The notes under the pieces were generated by a model. That model saw only the letters and a list, made by a program, of their open reading frames with translations. It did not search any database and was not told the DNA's origin. Of a stretch of DNA of 64,000 nucleotides, positions 18,096-27,719 are shown piece after piece. Source of the DNA: an uncultured Ruminococcus sp. (lineage in GTDB: Bacteria; Bacillota; Clostridia; Lachnospirales; Lachnospiraceae); contig CAKRLG010000003.1 of NCBI GenBank assembly GCA_934359255.1, positions 124,001-188,000 of the forward strand, given 5' to 3'. Made by a program: the position numbers and the translations under genes. Every line of letters begins with the position of its first letter. Position 1 is the first letter of the stretch.

Positions 18096-18791
18096 ATGTT
18101 CAATATTCTTGTGTGCGATGATGATAAAGAGATTGTGGATGCCATTGATATTTATCTGTCACAGGAAGGATATCACATTTTAAAGGCGTACGATGGACTG
18201 CAGGCCATCGAAATCATGAAAAAAGAAGAAGTGCATCTGATCCTTCTGGATATTATGATGCCGAATCTGGATGGGATCCGGGCTACGCGTAAGATCCGGG
18301 AGACCAGCAGTGTGCCGATTATCATGTTATCTGCCAAATCAGAGGATGTGGATAAGATCCTTGGGCTGAACATCGGTGCAGACGACTATATTACAAAACC
18401 ATTTAACCCGCTGGAACTGATCGCCAGAGTAAAATCGCAGCTGAGAAGATATACTCAGCTTGGAAATCTGGCGACAGAAGAAAAAGAGGCGGTATACGTA
18501 TGTGGCGGTCTGGTGGTCAATGATGATCTGAAAACTGTTACGGTGGACGGGGAGCCGGTAAAATTAACCCCGATTGAGTATAATATTTTAGTGCTGTTAA
18601 TTAAAAATCAGGGAAAAGTTTTTTCTATTGAACAGATTTATGAAAATATCTGGAACGAAGAGGCGATTGGAGCGGACAACACAGTAGCCGTACATATCCG
18701 GCATATCCGTGAAAAAATCGAGATCAATCCGAGAGAACCCCGCTATCTGAAAGTAGTCTGGGGAATCGGCTATAAGATAGAAAAGATGTAA
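18096..18791 (+). CDS. OmpR/VanR-type DNA-binding response regulator
   Basis: 231 residues: receiver domain (1-115) with acidic pocket DD (CDDDKEI), phospho-accepting aspartate in LILLDIMMPN, Lys in YITKPFNP; winged-helix domain (about 130-231) with VHIRHIREKIE and a final VWGIGYKIE. Its partner kinase starts 21 nt downstream. The target genes are not evident. The ATG follows a GAGGTG site. Confidence 0.95.
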   Translation: MFNILVCDDDKEIVDAIDIYLSQEGYHILKAYDGLQAIEIMKKEEVHLILLDIMMPNLDGIRATRKIRETSSVPIIMLSAKSEDVDKILGLNIGADDYITKPFNPLELIARVKSQLRRYTQLGNLATEEKEAVYVCGGLVVNDDLKTVTVDGEPVKLTPIEYNILVLLIKNQGKVFSIEQIYENIWNEEAIGADNTVAVHIRHIREKIEINPREPRYLKVVWGIGYKIEKM

Positions 18792-18812
18792 CCCTCCGTA
18801 GGAGGCTGCAAA

Positions 18813-21269
18813 ATGGAAGAGAAAAAACAAAGAAACAAATTTTATTCTGCCTGGGCAAAGGGAATCGTGATCGCGTTGTTTCTGACAGCGGTTGCCTGTT
18901 TTTCCGTCTTTGCCATGATCTTTGGTGGTCTGATGCGCCAGGGATTCAGCTGGGAAGAGCTGACAAGCAATTACAACAACGGAAAAAATTATCTGGAGAC
19001 CCAGGATTGTGGACAACGGATGGTTTCACAGGTAAATAAAGTCCGTAACGCACTGCATGACGGAAAGCCGTTTTTAACAAAAGGAAAACTGGATAAGACC
19101 AAGCTGGTGGATATTACGAGACTGGATGCAAAAACCAGCCAGCAGAATCCGGCAACTACTTATACCGTAGAGGATCTTCTGGAACTGAAGGATAATGGTC
19201 TTTGGGATGAGTTTCAGGATGCGATCTGGAATGCGGGCAATGGCTTTTATGAAGATTACTACGAAGATGATGAGGAATATGGCATAGATGGTGAAGACGA
19301 TGAGGAATTCGAAGTAGATGGTGAATATGACGAAGACGACGAGAAGGCTTTAAGCACCGCTGAGAATGTAGATATCAGTGATTACACACCGCGTTTCCGC
19401 TATCTTTACAACTATGCAAGAGATTTTGAAACTGTACTTCCGGAATCCGGAGAGACTCTGGCGGAATATGCCAGAACCAATCCCAAAAAGGTATCTCTGT
19501 TTGAACTGTATCAGCAGTTATCGGATGCCATTGCCCAGCTGACCTCTTATCAGCACGGGATCAAGATGGACGATAAGACCAATGTAATCTTCATGATACA
19601 GAATCTGGACAATCAGGTAGTGTATACCAATGTGGCAGAATGGGCAGATGGGGATGTGAATCTGAGGGATCTGGAAGATGTGCCGGTATTTGTAGCAGAA
19701 AGAGAAGACGGAAAACTGAAAGATGTATCTGACAATGGCACAGATGCCGGAAAGTGGATCTATAATTATTTTCAAAATGATCCCGTAACCGGAAAAAACG
19801 AGAAAATCATAGTTTCTGTAGATGTATCATTTCCTTATTCTGATGAGATCTCCGCTGCGTACGTATCTTATGAAAATTATGCAGGCTGGGGCAATGGGCT
19901 GGTAGTCGGCATGCTTATCAGTTTTGTTGCCGGTATCCTGTTCCTGCTTATCATTACTCTGCAAAGCGGTCTGGTATGTCGGGACAGAGAAGTGCATACC
20001 ATGCCTGCAGATCGTATCCCTGCCGAGGTGATGCTTGCGATCTGTGGTATGGCACTGATCGGTATGGTCGGTATAGCGGGATTAGGGCTGATGCCAGAAA
20101 GCGGCAATCCTGCAGACGGCTTTTGGCTTACCGTTATAATTACCGGGGAAATTCTTGGTGCGGCGGTATTTCTTGGAGCGTATCTCAGTGTGATCCGCCG
20201 TTGGAAAGCAAAGACTCTGTGGAGATCCAGTTTTTGTTATACCATCGTGAAAAGCTGTAAGAAAGTATATATGGCACGTACAACTTCCGGTCGGATGATC
20301 GTGGCATTTGTCGGACTGGTGTTAATGAACTATCTGCTGGCAGCTCTTTTCGGCGGATTCGGTCTGATTCTGCTGTTTTTGGCAGATGGTGTGGTTCTTT
20401 TATATATGATCCGGGAAAATGCAGGACGTCAGGTGATCTATGATGGCCTTGCAAGGTTGGCAAGCGGTCAGCTGGATTATAAGATTGATGAGAAAGATCT
20501 GACGGGTGATAACCGCCAGATGGCTGCGGCTGTCAATCGTGTAGGCGAAGGTCTGCAAAATGCAGTGAAGGAAACGCTGAAAAGTGAAAGACTGAAAGCG
20601 GATCTTATCACCAATGTATCTCATGATATCAAGACACCGCTTACTTCTATTATCAACTATGTAGATCTTCTGAAGAGAGAGGATATCCAGGATCCGAAGA
20701 TCCGGGGCTATATCGAAGTGCTGGATAACAAATCCAAACGGCTGAAACAGCTGACAGAGGACCTTGTGGAGGCGTCGAAAGTCAGCTCCGGTAATGTGGT
20801 GCTGGATATGAAACCTATCCGCTTCGGGGAACTGATCCGACAGACAAATGGGGAGTTCGAGGAGAAGTTCGCAGCCAAGGGACTGCAGATGGTCCGCAGG
20901 ATGGATGAGGAGCCGCTGGTGATCATGGCAGACGGCCGCCGGATGTGGCGTGTTGTGGAGAATCTTTATAATAATATCGCCAAGTATGCCATGCCGAATA
21001 CGAGGGTGTACGTGGAGGCAAGAAGGGTCGGCTGCAGAGTCGTGCTGGAGATTAAAAATATCTCGGAGAATCCGCTGAATATCAAGGCGGAGGAACTGAC
21101 GGAGCGTTTTATCCGCGGAGATGTGTCAAGAAGCACGGAAGGAAGCGGACTGGGCTTGTCGATCGCCAAGAACCTTGTGGGATTGCAGGGGGGAACCTTT
21201 GATATTTACCTGGATGGGGATTTGTTTAAGGTTGTGATTACGTTTGAGGCGGTGGATAAAGAGAGTTAG
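18813..21269 (+). CDS. Sensor histidine kinase with large acidic ectodomain
   Basis: 818 residues. A first membrane helix (about 16-38), a large extracellular part (about 40-350), then further helices: VVGMLISFVAGILFLLIITL, CGMALIGMVGIAGLGLM, TVIITGEILGAAVFLGAYL and a long hydrophobic pair near residue 500. The HisKA box is NVSHDIKTPLTSIINYVDLL and the ATPase motifs are VENLYNNIAKYA and GSGLGLSIAKNL. Residues about 143-179 form a run of Asp/Glu/Tyr (YEDDEEYGIDGEDDEEF) that faces outside and could bind cations or cationic peptides. Signal unknown. Confidence 0.93.
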   Translation: MEEKKQRNKFYSAWAKGIVIALFLTAVACFSVFAMIFGGLMRQGFSWEELTSNYNNGKNYLETQDCGQRMVSQVNKVRNALHDGKPFLTKGKLDKTKLVDITRLDAKTSQQNPATTYTVEDLLELKDNGLWDEFQDAIWNAGNGFYEDYYEDDEEYGIDGEDDEEFEVDGEYDEDDEKALSTAENVDISDYTPRFRYLYNYARDFETVLPESGETLAEYARTNPKKVSLFELYQQLSDAIAQLTSYQHGIKMDDKTNVIFMIQNLDNQVVYTNVAEWADGDVNLRDLEDVPVFVAEREDGKLKDVSDNGTDAGKWIYNYFQNDPVTGKNEKIIVSVDVSFPYSDEISAAYVSYENYAGWGNGLVVGMLISFVAGILFLLIITLQSGLVCRDREVHTMPADRIPAEVMLAICGMALIGMVGIAGLGLMPESGNPADGFWLTVIITGEILGAAVFLGAYLSVIRRWKAKTLWRSSFCYTIVKSCKKVYMARTTSGRMIVAFVGLVLMNYLLAALFGGFGLILLFLADGVVLLYMIRENAGRQVIYDGLARLASGQLDYKIDEKDLTGDNRQMAAAVNRVGEGLQNAVKETLKSERLKADLITNVSHDIKTPLTSIINYVDLLKREDIQDPKIRGYIEVLDNKSKRLKQLTEDLVEASKVSSGNVVLDMKPIRFGELIRQTNGEFEEKFAAKGLQMVRRMDEEPLVIMADGRRMWRVVENLYNNIAKYAMPNTRVYVEARRVGCRVVLEIKNISENPLNIKAEELTERFIRGDVSRSTEGSGLGLSIAKNLVGLQGGTFDIYLDGDLFKVVITFEAVDKES

Positions 21270-21302
21270 ATAAGGGGTAGGTAAGAGTTATATAAGGAGG
21301 AC

Positions 21303-21489
21303 GCGTCAGGCTCCCGGTGGGTGTGTAGGGGCAACGTGGGCAGGGCAACTTTGAGCTAGCCGCTAACTTCGGCTATAGTTCACGAGGGTCAGCGGACCCT
21401 CGCGAAAGCCTACGTAAGCGTCGGATCTCAAAGCTTGCCCTAACCGCCCACAAAGTGTTGCCCCTACACACCCACCGGGAGCCTGACGC
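21303..21489 (+). repeat. Structured palindromic element, copy 1
   Basis: A 131-nt core (21331-21461) opens GCAACGTGGGCAGGGCAA and closes TTGCCCTAACCGCCCAC...GTTGC. Nested arms are GCAAC/GTTGC, GTGGGC/GCCCAC, AGGGCAA/TTGCCCT, CTTTGAG/CTCAAAG and an inner hairpin CGAGGGTC-AGCG-GACCCTCG. The core is enclosed by locus-specific arms of 28 perfectly matched bases (21303-21330 with 21462-21489). The core is shared with 41778-41907 and 45927-46056; the arms are not. It lies after the histidine kinase gene. Confidence 0.9.
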
Positions 21490-21667
21490 TGACTTTGGCG
21501 GATAGCTGCTTGTATGAGCTGAACGGATCCTATAATTGTAGTGCAGTTGAGCAGGAAACCAGAAAGGTACCGTTGCAGAATTCCAGATCTAGATAGTGGG
21601 AGCATGTCACTCTCTTTTATTGGGGGGAGATGAATGATGAGTGGAATGGTAAAATGTATAGTCTAAT

Positions 21668-21720
21668 AAAAAAACGTGTGATCGGTAAATCGTAAGTGAT
21701 CTACCGGTCACACGTTTTTT
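21668..21720. terminator. Bidirectional intrinsic terminator
   Basis: AAAACGTGTGA and CGGTA arms pair with TACCG and TCACACGTTTT, with A and T runs outside. It lies just past the end of the minus-strand yesL-like gene. Confidence 0.85.
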
Positions 21721-21733
21721 TGTGGTTTTGAGA

Positions 21734-22489
21734 TTAGTGCGTTTCGTCCTCGCTCTCCTTTTTGTCCTCCTCCGGCAGTTCTGTCGGGTGCAGGTTGGAG
21801 AATACGCTGGTGTCGATGGCTTTTTCTTCGCTGTTTTCTTCGGTATTATCTCCGGCATCCTCAGGGATGTAGTTGTCGAAGAGTTTTACAAAGAAACGGG
21901 AGTTAATATATGCCACGGTGGCGAATCCCAGCATGATGTAGAACAGGATCATGAATGGAAAGGCCTGTGCAACAAAGATTCCAAGTAATACAGGTGCCGC
22001 AGTGATCACCATCATCAGTATGGTATACGGAAGATGACGGATGGCCATCAGGATGGAATTGCGAAACAGGTTTCTGGTGGTGTTGAAGAATTTTGCAAGT
22101 ACCGGGTAGATCCATAAAAACAGCATGGCGTAGACAAACAGTGCTGCCACAAATATATAGGAAAAGATCCGGTATACTGCTCCCTGACCGGACATTATCC
22201 GGCAGAAGTACAGATCGAATGCCAGGACGATGCCAAGCAGTAACATAATGATCTGAATAACAATTCCCTGTTTCAGGTTCTGCTTAAAGGAATGGAAGAA
22301 TCCTTTTACTACATAAGATTCTTCGTTGCGTGCCATCTTCAACGTGATGTAATACATGGCCGCGATCGCCGGTCCCGCAGTAACCACCGGGATACAGCAG
22401 ACAATACATAAGAGATTCAAGATCATGAGATCGGCAACCCTGCCCATGAAGGAGAAAAACTTGTTGTCCGGATTAAAGATGTTGTTCAT
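21734..22489 (-). CDS. YesL-family (DUF624) membrane protein
   Basis: 251 residues with about five membrane helices. The N-terminus FNPDNKFFSFMGRVADLMILNLLCIVCCIPVVTAGPAIAAMYY is diagnostic of DUF624/YesL. Such genes often sit beside sugar ABC transporters; here a MsmK-like ATPase lies divergently next door. The C-terminal 40 residues are very acidic and soluble. The biochemical role of the family is unknown. Confidence 0.88.
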   Translation of the reverse strand: MNNIFNPDNKFFSFMGRVADLMILNLLCIVCCIPVVTAGPAIAAMYYITLKMARNEESYVVKGFFHSFKQNLKQGIVIQIIMLLLGIVLAFDLYFCRIMSGQGAVYRIFSYIFVAALFVYAMLFLWIYPVLAKFFNTTRNLFRNSILMAIRHLPYTILMMVITAAPVLLGIFVAQAFPFMILFYIMLGFATVAYINSRFFVKLFDNYIPEDAGDNTEENSEEKAIDTSVFSNLHPTELPEEDKKESEDETH

Positions 22490-22881
22490 AGCAAATTGCC
22501 TCTTTTCTTCGGTTTTTCGTAACTGCTCAGTGCTTTCTCAGTTACAGTTTTTCTTAATAGCGATATACGCAATGATTGTCATCAGTATAGCGAATTCAAT
22601 GCTAAAAAGCAAGGAAAAAGGGGGGATGAAAGTATTAAAAAAGTATAACCAAAAAGCGGTTCGTCAAAGTGACTATGAAAGAATGAAAAAATTGGTCAAA
22701 ATGCCATAAAGGAGCGGAATCCAAAAAATCAACACACATTTGTTACAAGGTCATGGTGGAAACTTTGTATAATTCGGTTATGGTCAAAAAGGGGTCTATC
22801 CGATATACTAAGTACAGTCGCAAGGCAAGGTGCCTTGGAAAAACGAACATTACTTAATTTGACTAGTAGGAGGAATTAATT
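22490..22881. promoter_or_regulatory. Divergent control region of yesL-like and sugar-ATPase genes
   Basis: No gene seen. It holds a GTAACTG hairpin and, further right, TATAAT at 22768-22773, a likely -10 box giving an mRNA leader of about 100 nt before the ATPase start. No convincing -35 box is at 17 nt. An AGGAGG site at 22869-22874 precedes the ATG. Confidence 0.45.
22519..22545. repeat. GTAACTG hairpin repeat, copy C
   Basis: GTAACTG and CAGTTAC arms around CTCAGTGCTTTCT. It lies just upstream of the yesL-like start. Confidence 0.5.
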
Positions 22882-23985
22882 ATGGCAAGTTTATCATTAC
22901 AGCACATTAACAAGACATATCCGAACGGATTTGAAGCTGTTAAAGATTTCAACCTGGAAATCGCTGACAAAGAGTTCATCATCTTCGTAGGACCATCCGG
23001 ATGTGGTAAATCTACTACACTTCGTATGATCGCTGGTCTGGAAGAAATCAGTGGTGGTACACTGAAGATCGGTGACAAAGTAGTAAATGATGTAGAACCA
23101 AAAGACAGAGATATCGCAATGGTATTCCAGAACTACGCTCTGTATCCTCATATGACAGTATATGATAACATGGCATTTGGTCTGAAACTGAGAAAAGTTC
23201 CGAAAGATCAGATCGATAAAATGGTTAAAGAAGCAGCTAAGATCCTGGATCTGGAAAAACTGTTAGACCGTAAACCGAAAGCTCTGTCCGGTGGTCAGAG
23301 ACAGCGTGTAGCTATGGGACGTGCTATCGTACGTGATCCTAAAGTATTCCTGATGGATGAGCCTCTGTCAAACCTGGATGCTAAACTGCGTGTACAAATG
23401 AGAACAGAGATCTCCAAACTGCATGAGAGACTGGGTGCTACTATCATCTACGTAACACATGACCAGACAGAAGCTATGACACTGGGTACCAGAATCGTAG
23501 TTATGAAAGATGGTGTTGTTCAGCAGGTAGATACACCTCAGAACCTGTACAACGCTCCTGGAAACCTGTTTGTAGCCGGATTCATCGGATCTCCTCAGAT
23601 GAACTTCCTGGATGCAACTGTAAAAGTTAACGGAAAAGACGTTACTCTGCAGGTAGGTAACTACAGCCTGAAACTGCCGGAAAACAAAGCAAAAGCTCTG
23701 ATCGATGGCGGATATGATGGAAAAACTGTTGTTATGGGTATCCGTCCGGAGAACGTAACAGACGATGCTACAGCTTTCCCGGAAAGCACAGTAGAAGCTA
23801 AGATCAACGTATACGAGCTGCTGGGTGCAGAAGTATTCCTGTACTTCGATGTTGAAGGTTTCAACATGACAGCCCGTGTAGATCCTCATACAACATCCAG
23901 AACAGGTGATACCGTAAAATTCGGTCTGGATATGACAAAAGTTCATGTATTCGACAAAGAAACAGAACTGACAATCACCAACTAG
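22882..23985 (+). CDS. Multi-sugar ABC transporter ATPase (MsmK/UgpC type)
   Basis: 367 residues: ABC domain with Walker A GPSGCGKST (about 38-46), Q-loop VFQNYALYPHM, signature LSGGQRQR, Walker B VFLMDEPLSNLD and switch VTHDQTEAM, followed by the TOBE-type regulatory domain (MGIRPENV). MsmK-type ATPases energise several carbohydrate importers at once. No permease or binding-protein gene of a sugar importer is adjacent, fitting a shared ATPase. Codon use is strongly biased (CTG, GTA, GCT, CGT), suggesting high expression. Confidence 0.93.
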   Translation: MASLSLQHINKTYPNGFEAVKDFNLEIADKEFIIFVGPSGCGKSTTLRMIAGLEEISGGTLKIGDKVVNDVEPKDRDIAMVFQNYALYPHMTVYDNMAFGLKLRKVPKDQIDKMVKEAAKILDLEKLLDRKPKALSGGQRQRVAMGRAIVRDPKVFLMDEPLSNLDAKLRVQMRTEISKLHERLGATIIYVTHDQTEAMTLGTRIVVMKDGVVQQVDTPQNLYNAPGNLFVAGFIGSPQMNFLDATVKVNGKDVTLQVGNYSLKLPENKAKALIDGGYDGKTVVMGIRPENVTDDATAFPESTVEAKINVYELLGAEVFLYFDVEGFNMTARVDPHTTSRTGDTVKFGLDMTKVHVFDKETELTITN

Positions 23986-24004
23986 TCAAAAGTAAACATA
24001 TATG

Positions 24005-24035
24005 GTGCCGATTCCTTCGGGAGTCGGCACTTTTT
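24005..24035 (+). terminator. Intrinsic terminator
   Basis: The stem GTGCCGATTC/GAGTCGGCAC around CTTCGG is followed by TTTTT, 20 nt after the ATPase stop. Confidence 0.9.
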
Positions 24036-24103
24036 ACTTTAGTAAACTATTGCATTGATTTGTTGCAATTTCATGGAAAATACGATATTATGTAACTATT
24101 CGA

Positions 24104-24130
24104 GTGACTGCAAAGATACTGAACAGTTAC
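24104..24130. repeat. GTAACTG hairpin repeat, copy D (inverted)
   Basis: GTGACTG and CAGTTAC arms enclose CAAAGATACTGAA; read on the minus strand it matches the other copies (GTAACTGTTCAGTATC). Confidence 0.5.
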
Positions 24131-24230
24131 CTGTTCGAGAATCTATATCTGCAGATTTCTGGCAGTACCGGCAGATTCGGGCAACAGAAAAAACGATAAC
24201 AGATAAGCAAAAATGAGAGGATGTGAGCAT

Positions 24231-25316
24231 TTGGTTTCAAGTCAGGTTTTACAAAAGACAATTGATGAACTTCGGGCAATCACCAGAATCGATCTGTGTG
24301 TGCTGAGTCTGGAAGGACAGAAAGTGGCTTCAACCTTCAGCGAAGAGGGGTTTGAACCGGAATATGTAAGAGAATTTGTGAAATCACCGGCAGACAGTCA
24401 GGTACTGCAGGCGTATCATTTCTTTAAAATATACGATGATCAGAATGTGGAATACGTTCTGGTGACAAGCGGCGGAAGCGAAGATGCATATATGATCGGA
24501 AAGATCGCTGTATGCGAGATTCAGAATCTGATCGTTGCCTATAAAGAGCGCCTGGATAAGAATAATTTTATCCAGAACCTGCTTCTGGATAACCTCCTTC
24601 TGGTGGATATCTACAATCGTGCGAAAAAACTCCGGATCGATACAGAGGCGAGAAGAGTTGTATTTATTGTAGAGACAAAATACGAGAAAGACAACAGTGC
24701 GATGGAGACCATCAAGAGTCTGTACGCATCAAAACCGAAGGATTATATCACAGCAATCGATGAGAAAAATATCATCATTGTAAAAGAAATCAAGGAAGCG
24801 GACACATATGAGGATCTGGATCACGTCGCAAAAACGCTGGTAGATATGCTGAATGTAGAAGCCATGTCACAGGTTCGCGTATCCTACGGAAATATCATCC
24901 ATGAGATCAAGGATGTTTCCCGTTCTTATAAAGAAGCAAAGATGGCGCTGGAAGTAGGAAAGATCTTCTATGCAGATAAGATCATCGTTCCATATAACAA
25001 CCTGGGTATCGGTCGTCTGATCTATCAGCTGCCGATTCCGTTGTGTCAGATGTTCATGAAAGAAGTATTTGGCGAACAGCTGCCGGATACCTTTGATGAG
25101 GAAACGCTGACAACCATTAACAAATTCTTTGAAAATAACCTGAATGTCTCTGAGACATCCAGACAGCTGTATGTGCATCGTAACACGCTGGTATATCGTC
25201 TGGAGAAACTGCAGAAGAGTACCGGGTTGGACATTCGCGTGTTTGATGATGCCCTTACCTTCAAAATCGCCATGATGGTAGTAAGCTACATGAAATACAT
25301 GGAAACTCAGGATTAA
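24231..25316 (+). CDS. PucR/CdaR-type helix-turn-helix regulator
   Basis: About 361 residues. The C-terminus is the PucR-type HTH: NVSETSRQLYVHRNTLVYRLEKLQKSTGLD. The middle resembles the GGDEF-like CdaR region (VRVSYGNIIHEIKDVSRSYKEAKMAL), and the N-terminus resembles a sugar-diacid-recognition fold. TTG at 24231 (reading MVSSQVLQKTIDEL) fits relatives and has an AGAGG site; an in-frame ATG at 24213 lacks one. It ends 18 nt before the hydratase gene, so it may control that gene; effector unknown. Confidence 0.82.
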   Translation: MVSSQVLQKTIDELRAITRIDLCVLSLEGQKVASTFSEEGFEPEYVREFVKSPADSQVLQAYHFFKIYDDQNVEYVLVTSGGSEDAYMIGKIAVCEIQNLIVAYKERLDKNNFIQNLLLDNLLLVDIYNRAKKLRIDTEARRVVFIVETKYEKDNSAMETIKSLYASKPKDYITAIDEKNIIIVKEIKEADTYEDLDHVAKTLVDMLNVEAMSQVRVSYGNIIHEIKDVSRSYKEAKMALEVGKIFYADKIIVPYNNLGIGRLIYQLPIPLCQMFMKEVFGEQLPDTFDEETLTTINKFFENNLNVSETSRQLYVHRNTLVYRLEKLQKSTGLDIRVFDDALTFKIAMMVVSYMKYMETQD

Positions 25317-25334
25317 CCGATCAATAGGAGGATT

Positions 25335-27617
25335 ATGATGATTCAATTACTGGAAGGCGGTACCTACCTGGTCAATGGAACCGACCTGGTAGAACCGGCA
25401 AAAGCAGCAGCACAGGGACTTCCTGCGCCGGAAGAAGCAGCAAAACAGACCATGGCCTATAACATTTTAAAAGACCATAATACGTCTGGAAACATGGAAA
25501 AACTGCAGATCAAATTTGACAAACTGACATCCCATGATATCACTTTCGTAGGAATTATTCAGACAGCAAGAGCCTCAGGACTGGAAAAATTCCCGGTACC
25601 GTATGTACTGACCAACTGCCACAACTCTCTGTGTGCTGTTGGAGGAACCATCAACGAGGATGACCACATGTTTGGCCTTACCTGTGCAAAAAAATATGGC
25701 GGTGTCTATGTTCCGCCTCATCAGGCAGTTATTCATCAGTTTGCAAGAGAGATGCTTGCCGGCGGTGGCAAGATGATCCTGGGATCTGACAGTCATACCA
25801 GATATGGCGCACTGGGTACCATGGCTATGGGTGAAGGAGGACCGGAACTGGTAAAACAGCTGCTGTCCAAAACCTATGATATCAATATGCCGGGAGTAGT
25901 AGGTGTCTACATGACAGGTGCACCGATTCCGGGTGTTGGTCCTCAGGACGTGGCTCTGGCAATCATCGGCGCAGTATTTAAAAATGGTTTCGTAAAGAAC
26001 AAAGTAATGGAATTCGTAGGACCTGGCCTGGCAAACTTAAGTGCCGATTTCAGAATCGGTGTGGATGTTATGACTACAGAGACTACCTGTCTGTCCTCTA
26101 TCTGGAGAACCGATGATAAGATCGAAGAGTTCTATGCGATCCACGGCAGAAGCGAAGACTACAAAGAACTGAATCCGGGACCGGTTGCATATTATGATGG
26201 TATGCTGGTGGTAGAACTGGACAAGATCCGTCCGATGATCGCCATGCCATTCCACCCAAGCAATACCTACACCATTGATGAGTTAAATGCCAACTTGATG
26301 GATATTCTGGATGACGTGGAGAAAAAAGCACAGATCAGCCTGGATGGAAAAATTGATTTTACACTGAAAGATAAGGTACGCGATGGAAAACTGTATGTGG
26401 AACAGGGAATTATCGCAGGATGTGCCGGTGGTGGATTTGAGAACATCTGCGCAGCTGCAGATATTCTGAAAGGTGCAAGCATCGGAGCAGATGCATTTAC
26501 ACTGAGTGTTTATCCGGCAAGTACACCGATTTATATGGAACTTGCAAAGAACGGAACACTGGCAACTCTCATCGAGACAGGTGCCATCGTAAAAACTGCA
26601 TTCTGTGGTCCGTGCTTTGGCGCCGGTGATACACCGGCAAATAATGCTTTCAGTATCCGTCATTCTACAAGAAACTTCCCGAACCGTGAAGGCTCTAAGA
26701 TCCAGAATGGACAGATCTCTTCCGTAGCCCTGATGGATGCCCGTTCTATTGCGGCGACTGCAGCAAACAAAGGACGCCTGACTCCGGCTACTGAGTATGC
26801 GGGAACATACAGCAATCCGAAATATTACTTTGATGGAACTATCTATAAGAACAGAGTATTTGACAGTAAGGGTGTTGCGGATCCGTCTGTGGAGATTCAG
26901 TTCGGACCGAACATCAAAGACTGGCCACAGATGCCGGCACTGGCTGAGAACCTGATCCTGAAAGTCGTATCTGAGATTCACGATCCGGTTACTACAACGG
27001 ATGAACTGATTCCGTCCGGCGAGACTTCTTCTTTCCGTTCCAACCCACTGGGACTGGCAGAATTTACCCTGTCCAGAAAAGACCCGGCTTATGTGGGACG
27101 TGCCAAAGAAGTCCAGATAGCAGAAAAAGCCATCCAGAACGGTGAATGTCCGGCTGAAGCACTTCCTGAACTGAAGCCGGTATTCGAAGCTGTTCATACA
27201 AAGTATCCGCAGGTGGATAAGACCAATGTTGGTGTCGGTTCTACCATCTTTGCCGTAAAACCGGGCGATGGTTCCGCGCGGGAACAGGCTGCATCCTGCC
27301 AGAAAGTTCTTGGCGGATGGGCAAACATTGCCAATGAATATGCAACAAAACGTTATCGTTCCAACCTGATCAACTGGGGTATGCTGCCATTCCTGATTCC
27401 GGAAGGAAATCTGCCGTTTGCCAATGGAGATTATCTCTTTATCCCGGATGTACGGAAAGCAGTGGAAGAAAAATGGGACAGCATCACCGCTTATAAAGTA
27501 GGAGAAGAACTGACACCGTTTACCCTGACGCTGGGCGAGCTGACTGACGATGAACGCGAGATCATCCTGAAAGGCTGCCTGATCAACTACTATAGAAATG
27601 AAGGAACCATTCAGTAG
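25335..27617 (+). CDS. Aconitase-superfamily hydratase (YbhJ-like)
   Basis: 760 residues of the aconitase fold. Cluster-binding cysteines appear in [13 protein letters not shown] and in the pair [15 protein letters not shown], as expected for a 4Fe-4S hydratase. [20 protein letters not shown] matches the substrate-binding region, and the C-terminal swivel region includes [16 protein letters not shown]. It is nearer to the YbhJ-type putative hydratases than to citrate-cycle AcnA/AcnB; the substrate is unknown. An AGGAGG site precedes the ATG. The upstream PucR/CdaR-type gene is the probable regulator. Confidence 0.85.
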   Translation: MMIQLLEGGTYLVNGTDLVEPAKAAAQGLPAPEEAAKQTMAYNILKDHNTSGNMEKLQIKFDKLTSHDITFVGIIQTARASGLEKFPVPYVLTNCHNSLCAVGGTINEDDHMFGLTCAKKYGGVYVPPHQAVIHQFAREMLAGGGKMILGSDSHTRYGALGTMAMGEGGPELVKQLLSKTYDINMPGVVGVYMTGAPIPGVGPQDVALAIIGAVFKNGFVKNKVMEFVGPGLANLSADFRIGVDVMTTETTCLSSIWRTDDKIEEFYAIHGRSEDYKELNPGPVAYYDGMLVVELDKIRPMIAMPFHPSNTYTIDELNANLMDILDDVEKKAQISLDGKIDFTLKDKVRDGKLYVEQGIIAGCAGGGFENICAAADILKGASIGADAFTLSVYPASTPIYMELAKNGTLATLIETGAIVKTAFCGPCFGAGDTPANNAFSIRHSTRNFPNREGSKIQNGQISSVALMDARSIAATAANKGRLTPATEYAGTYSNPKYYFDGTIYKNRVFDSKGVADPSVEIQFGPNIKDWPQMPALAENLILKVVSEIHDPVTTTDELIPSGETSSFRSNPLGLAEFTLSRKDPAYVGRAKEVQIAEKAIQNGECPAEALPELKPVFEAVHTKYPQVDKTNVGVGSTIFAVKPGDGSAREQAASCQKVLGGWANIANEYATKRYRSNLINWGMLPFLIPEGNLPFANGDYLFIPDVRKAVEEKWDSITAYKVGEELTPFTLTLGELTDDEREIILKGCLINYYRNEGTIQ

Positions 27618-27663
27618 GAAGCTTTTTCCATCACCGAAGGTGCCCCGGAAAACTGAATAACTA

Positions 27664-27713
27664 AAAAGCCGGATCCCCGGAGCAGATTCTGCATCGGGGA
27701 TCCGGCTTTTTTG
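27664..27713 (+). terminator. Intrinsic terminator
   Basis: AAAAGCCGGATCCCCG pairs with CGGGGATCCGGCTTTT across a 13-nt loop and is followed by TT. It lies 46 nt past the hydratase stop. Confidence 0.92.
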
Positions 27714-27719
27714 TGGGAG

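Noticed and set aside
21303..21489. Element copy 1 as an ordinary intrinsic terminator
   Set aside because: No T-run follows the stem, a normal terminator lies 180 nt further on, and the same core recurs elsewhere.
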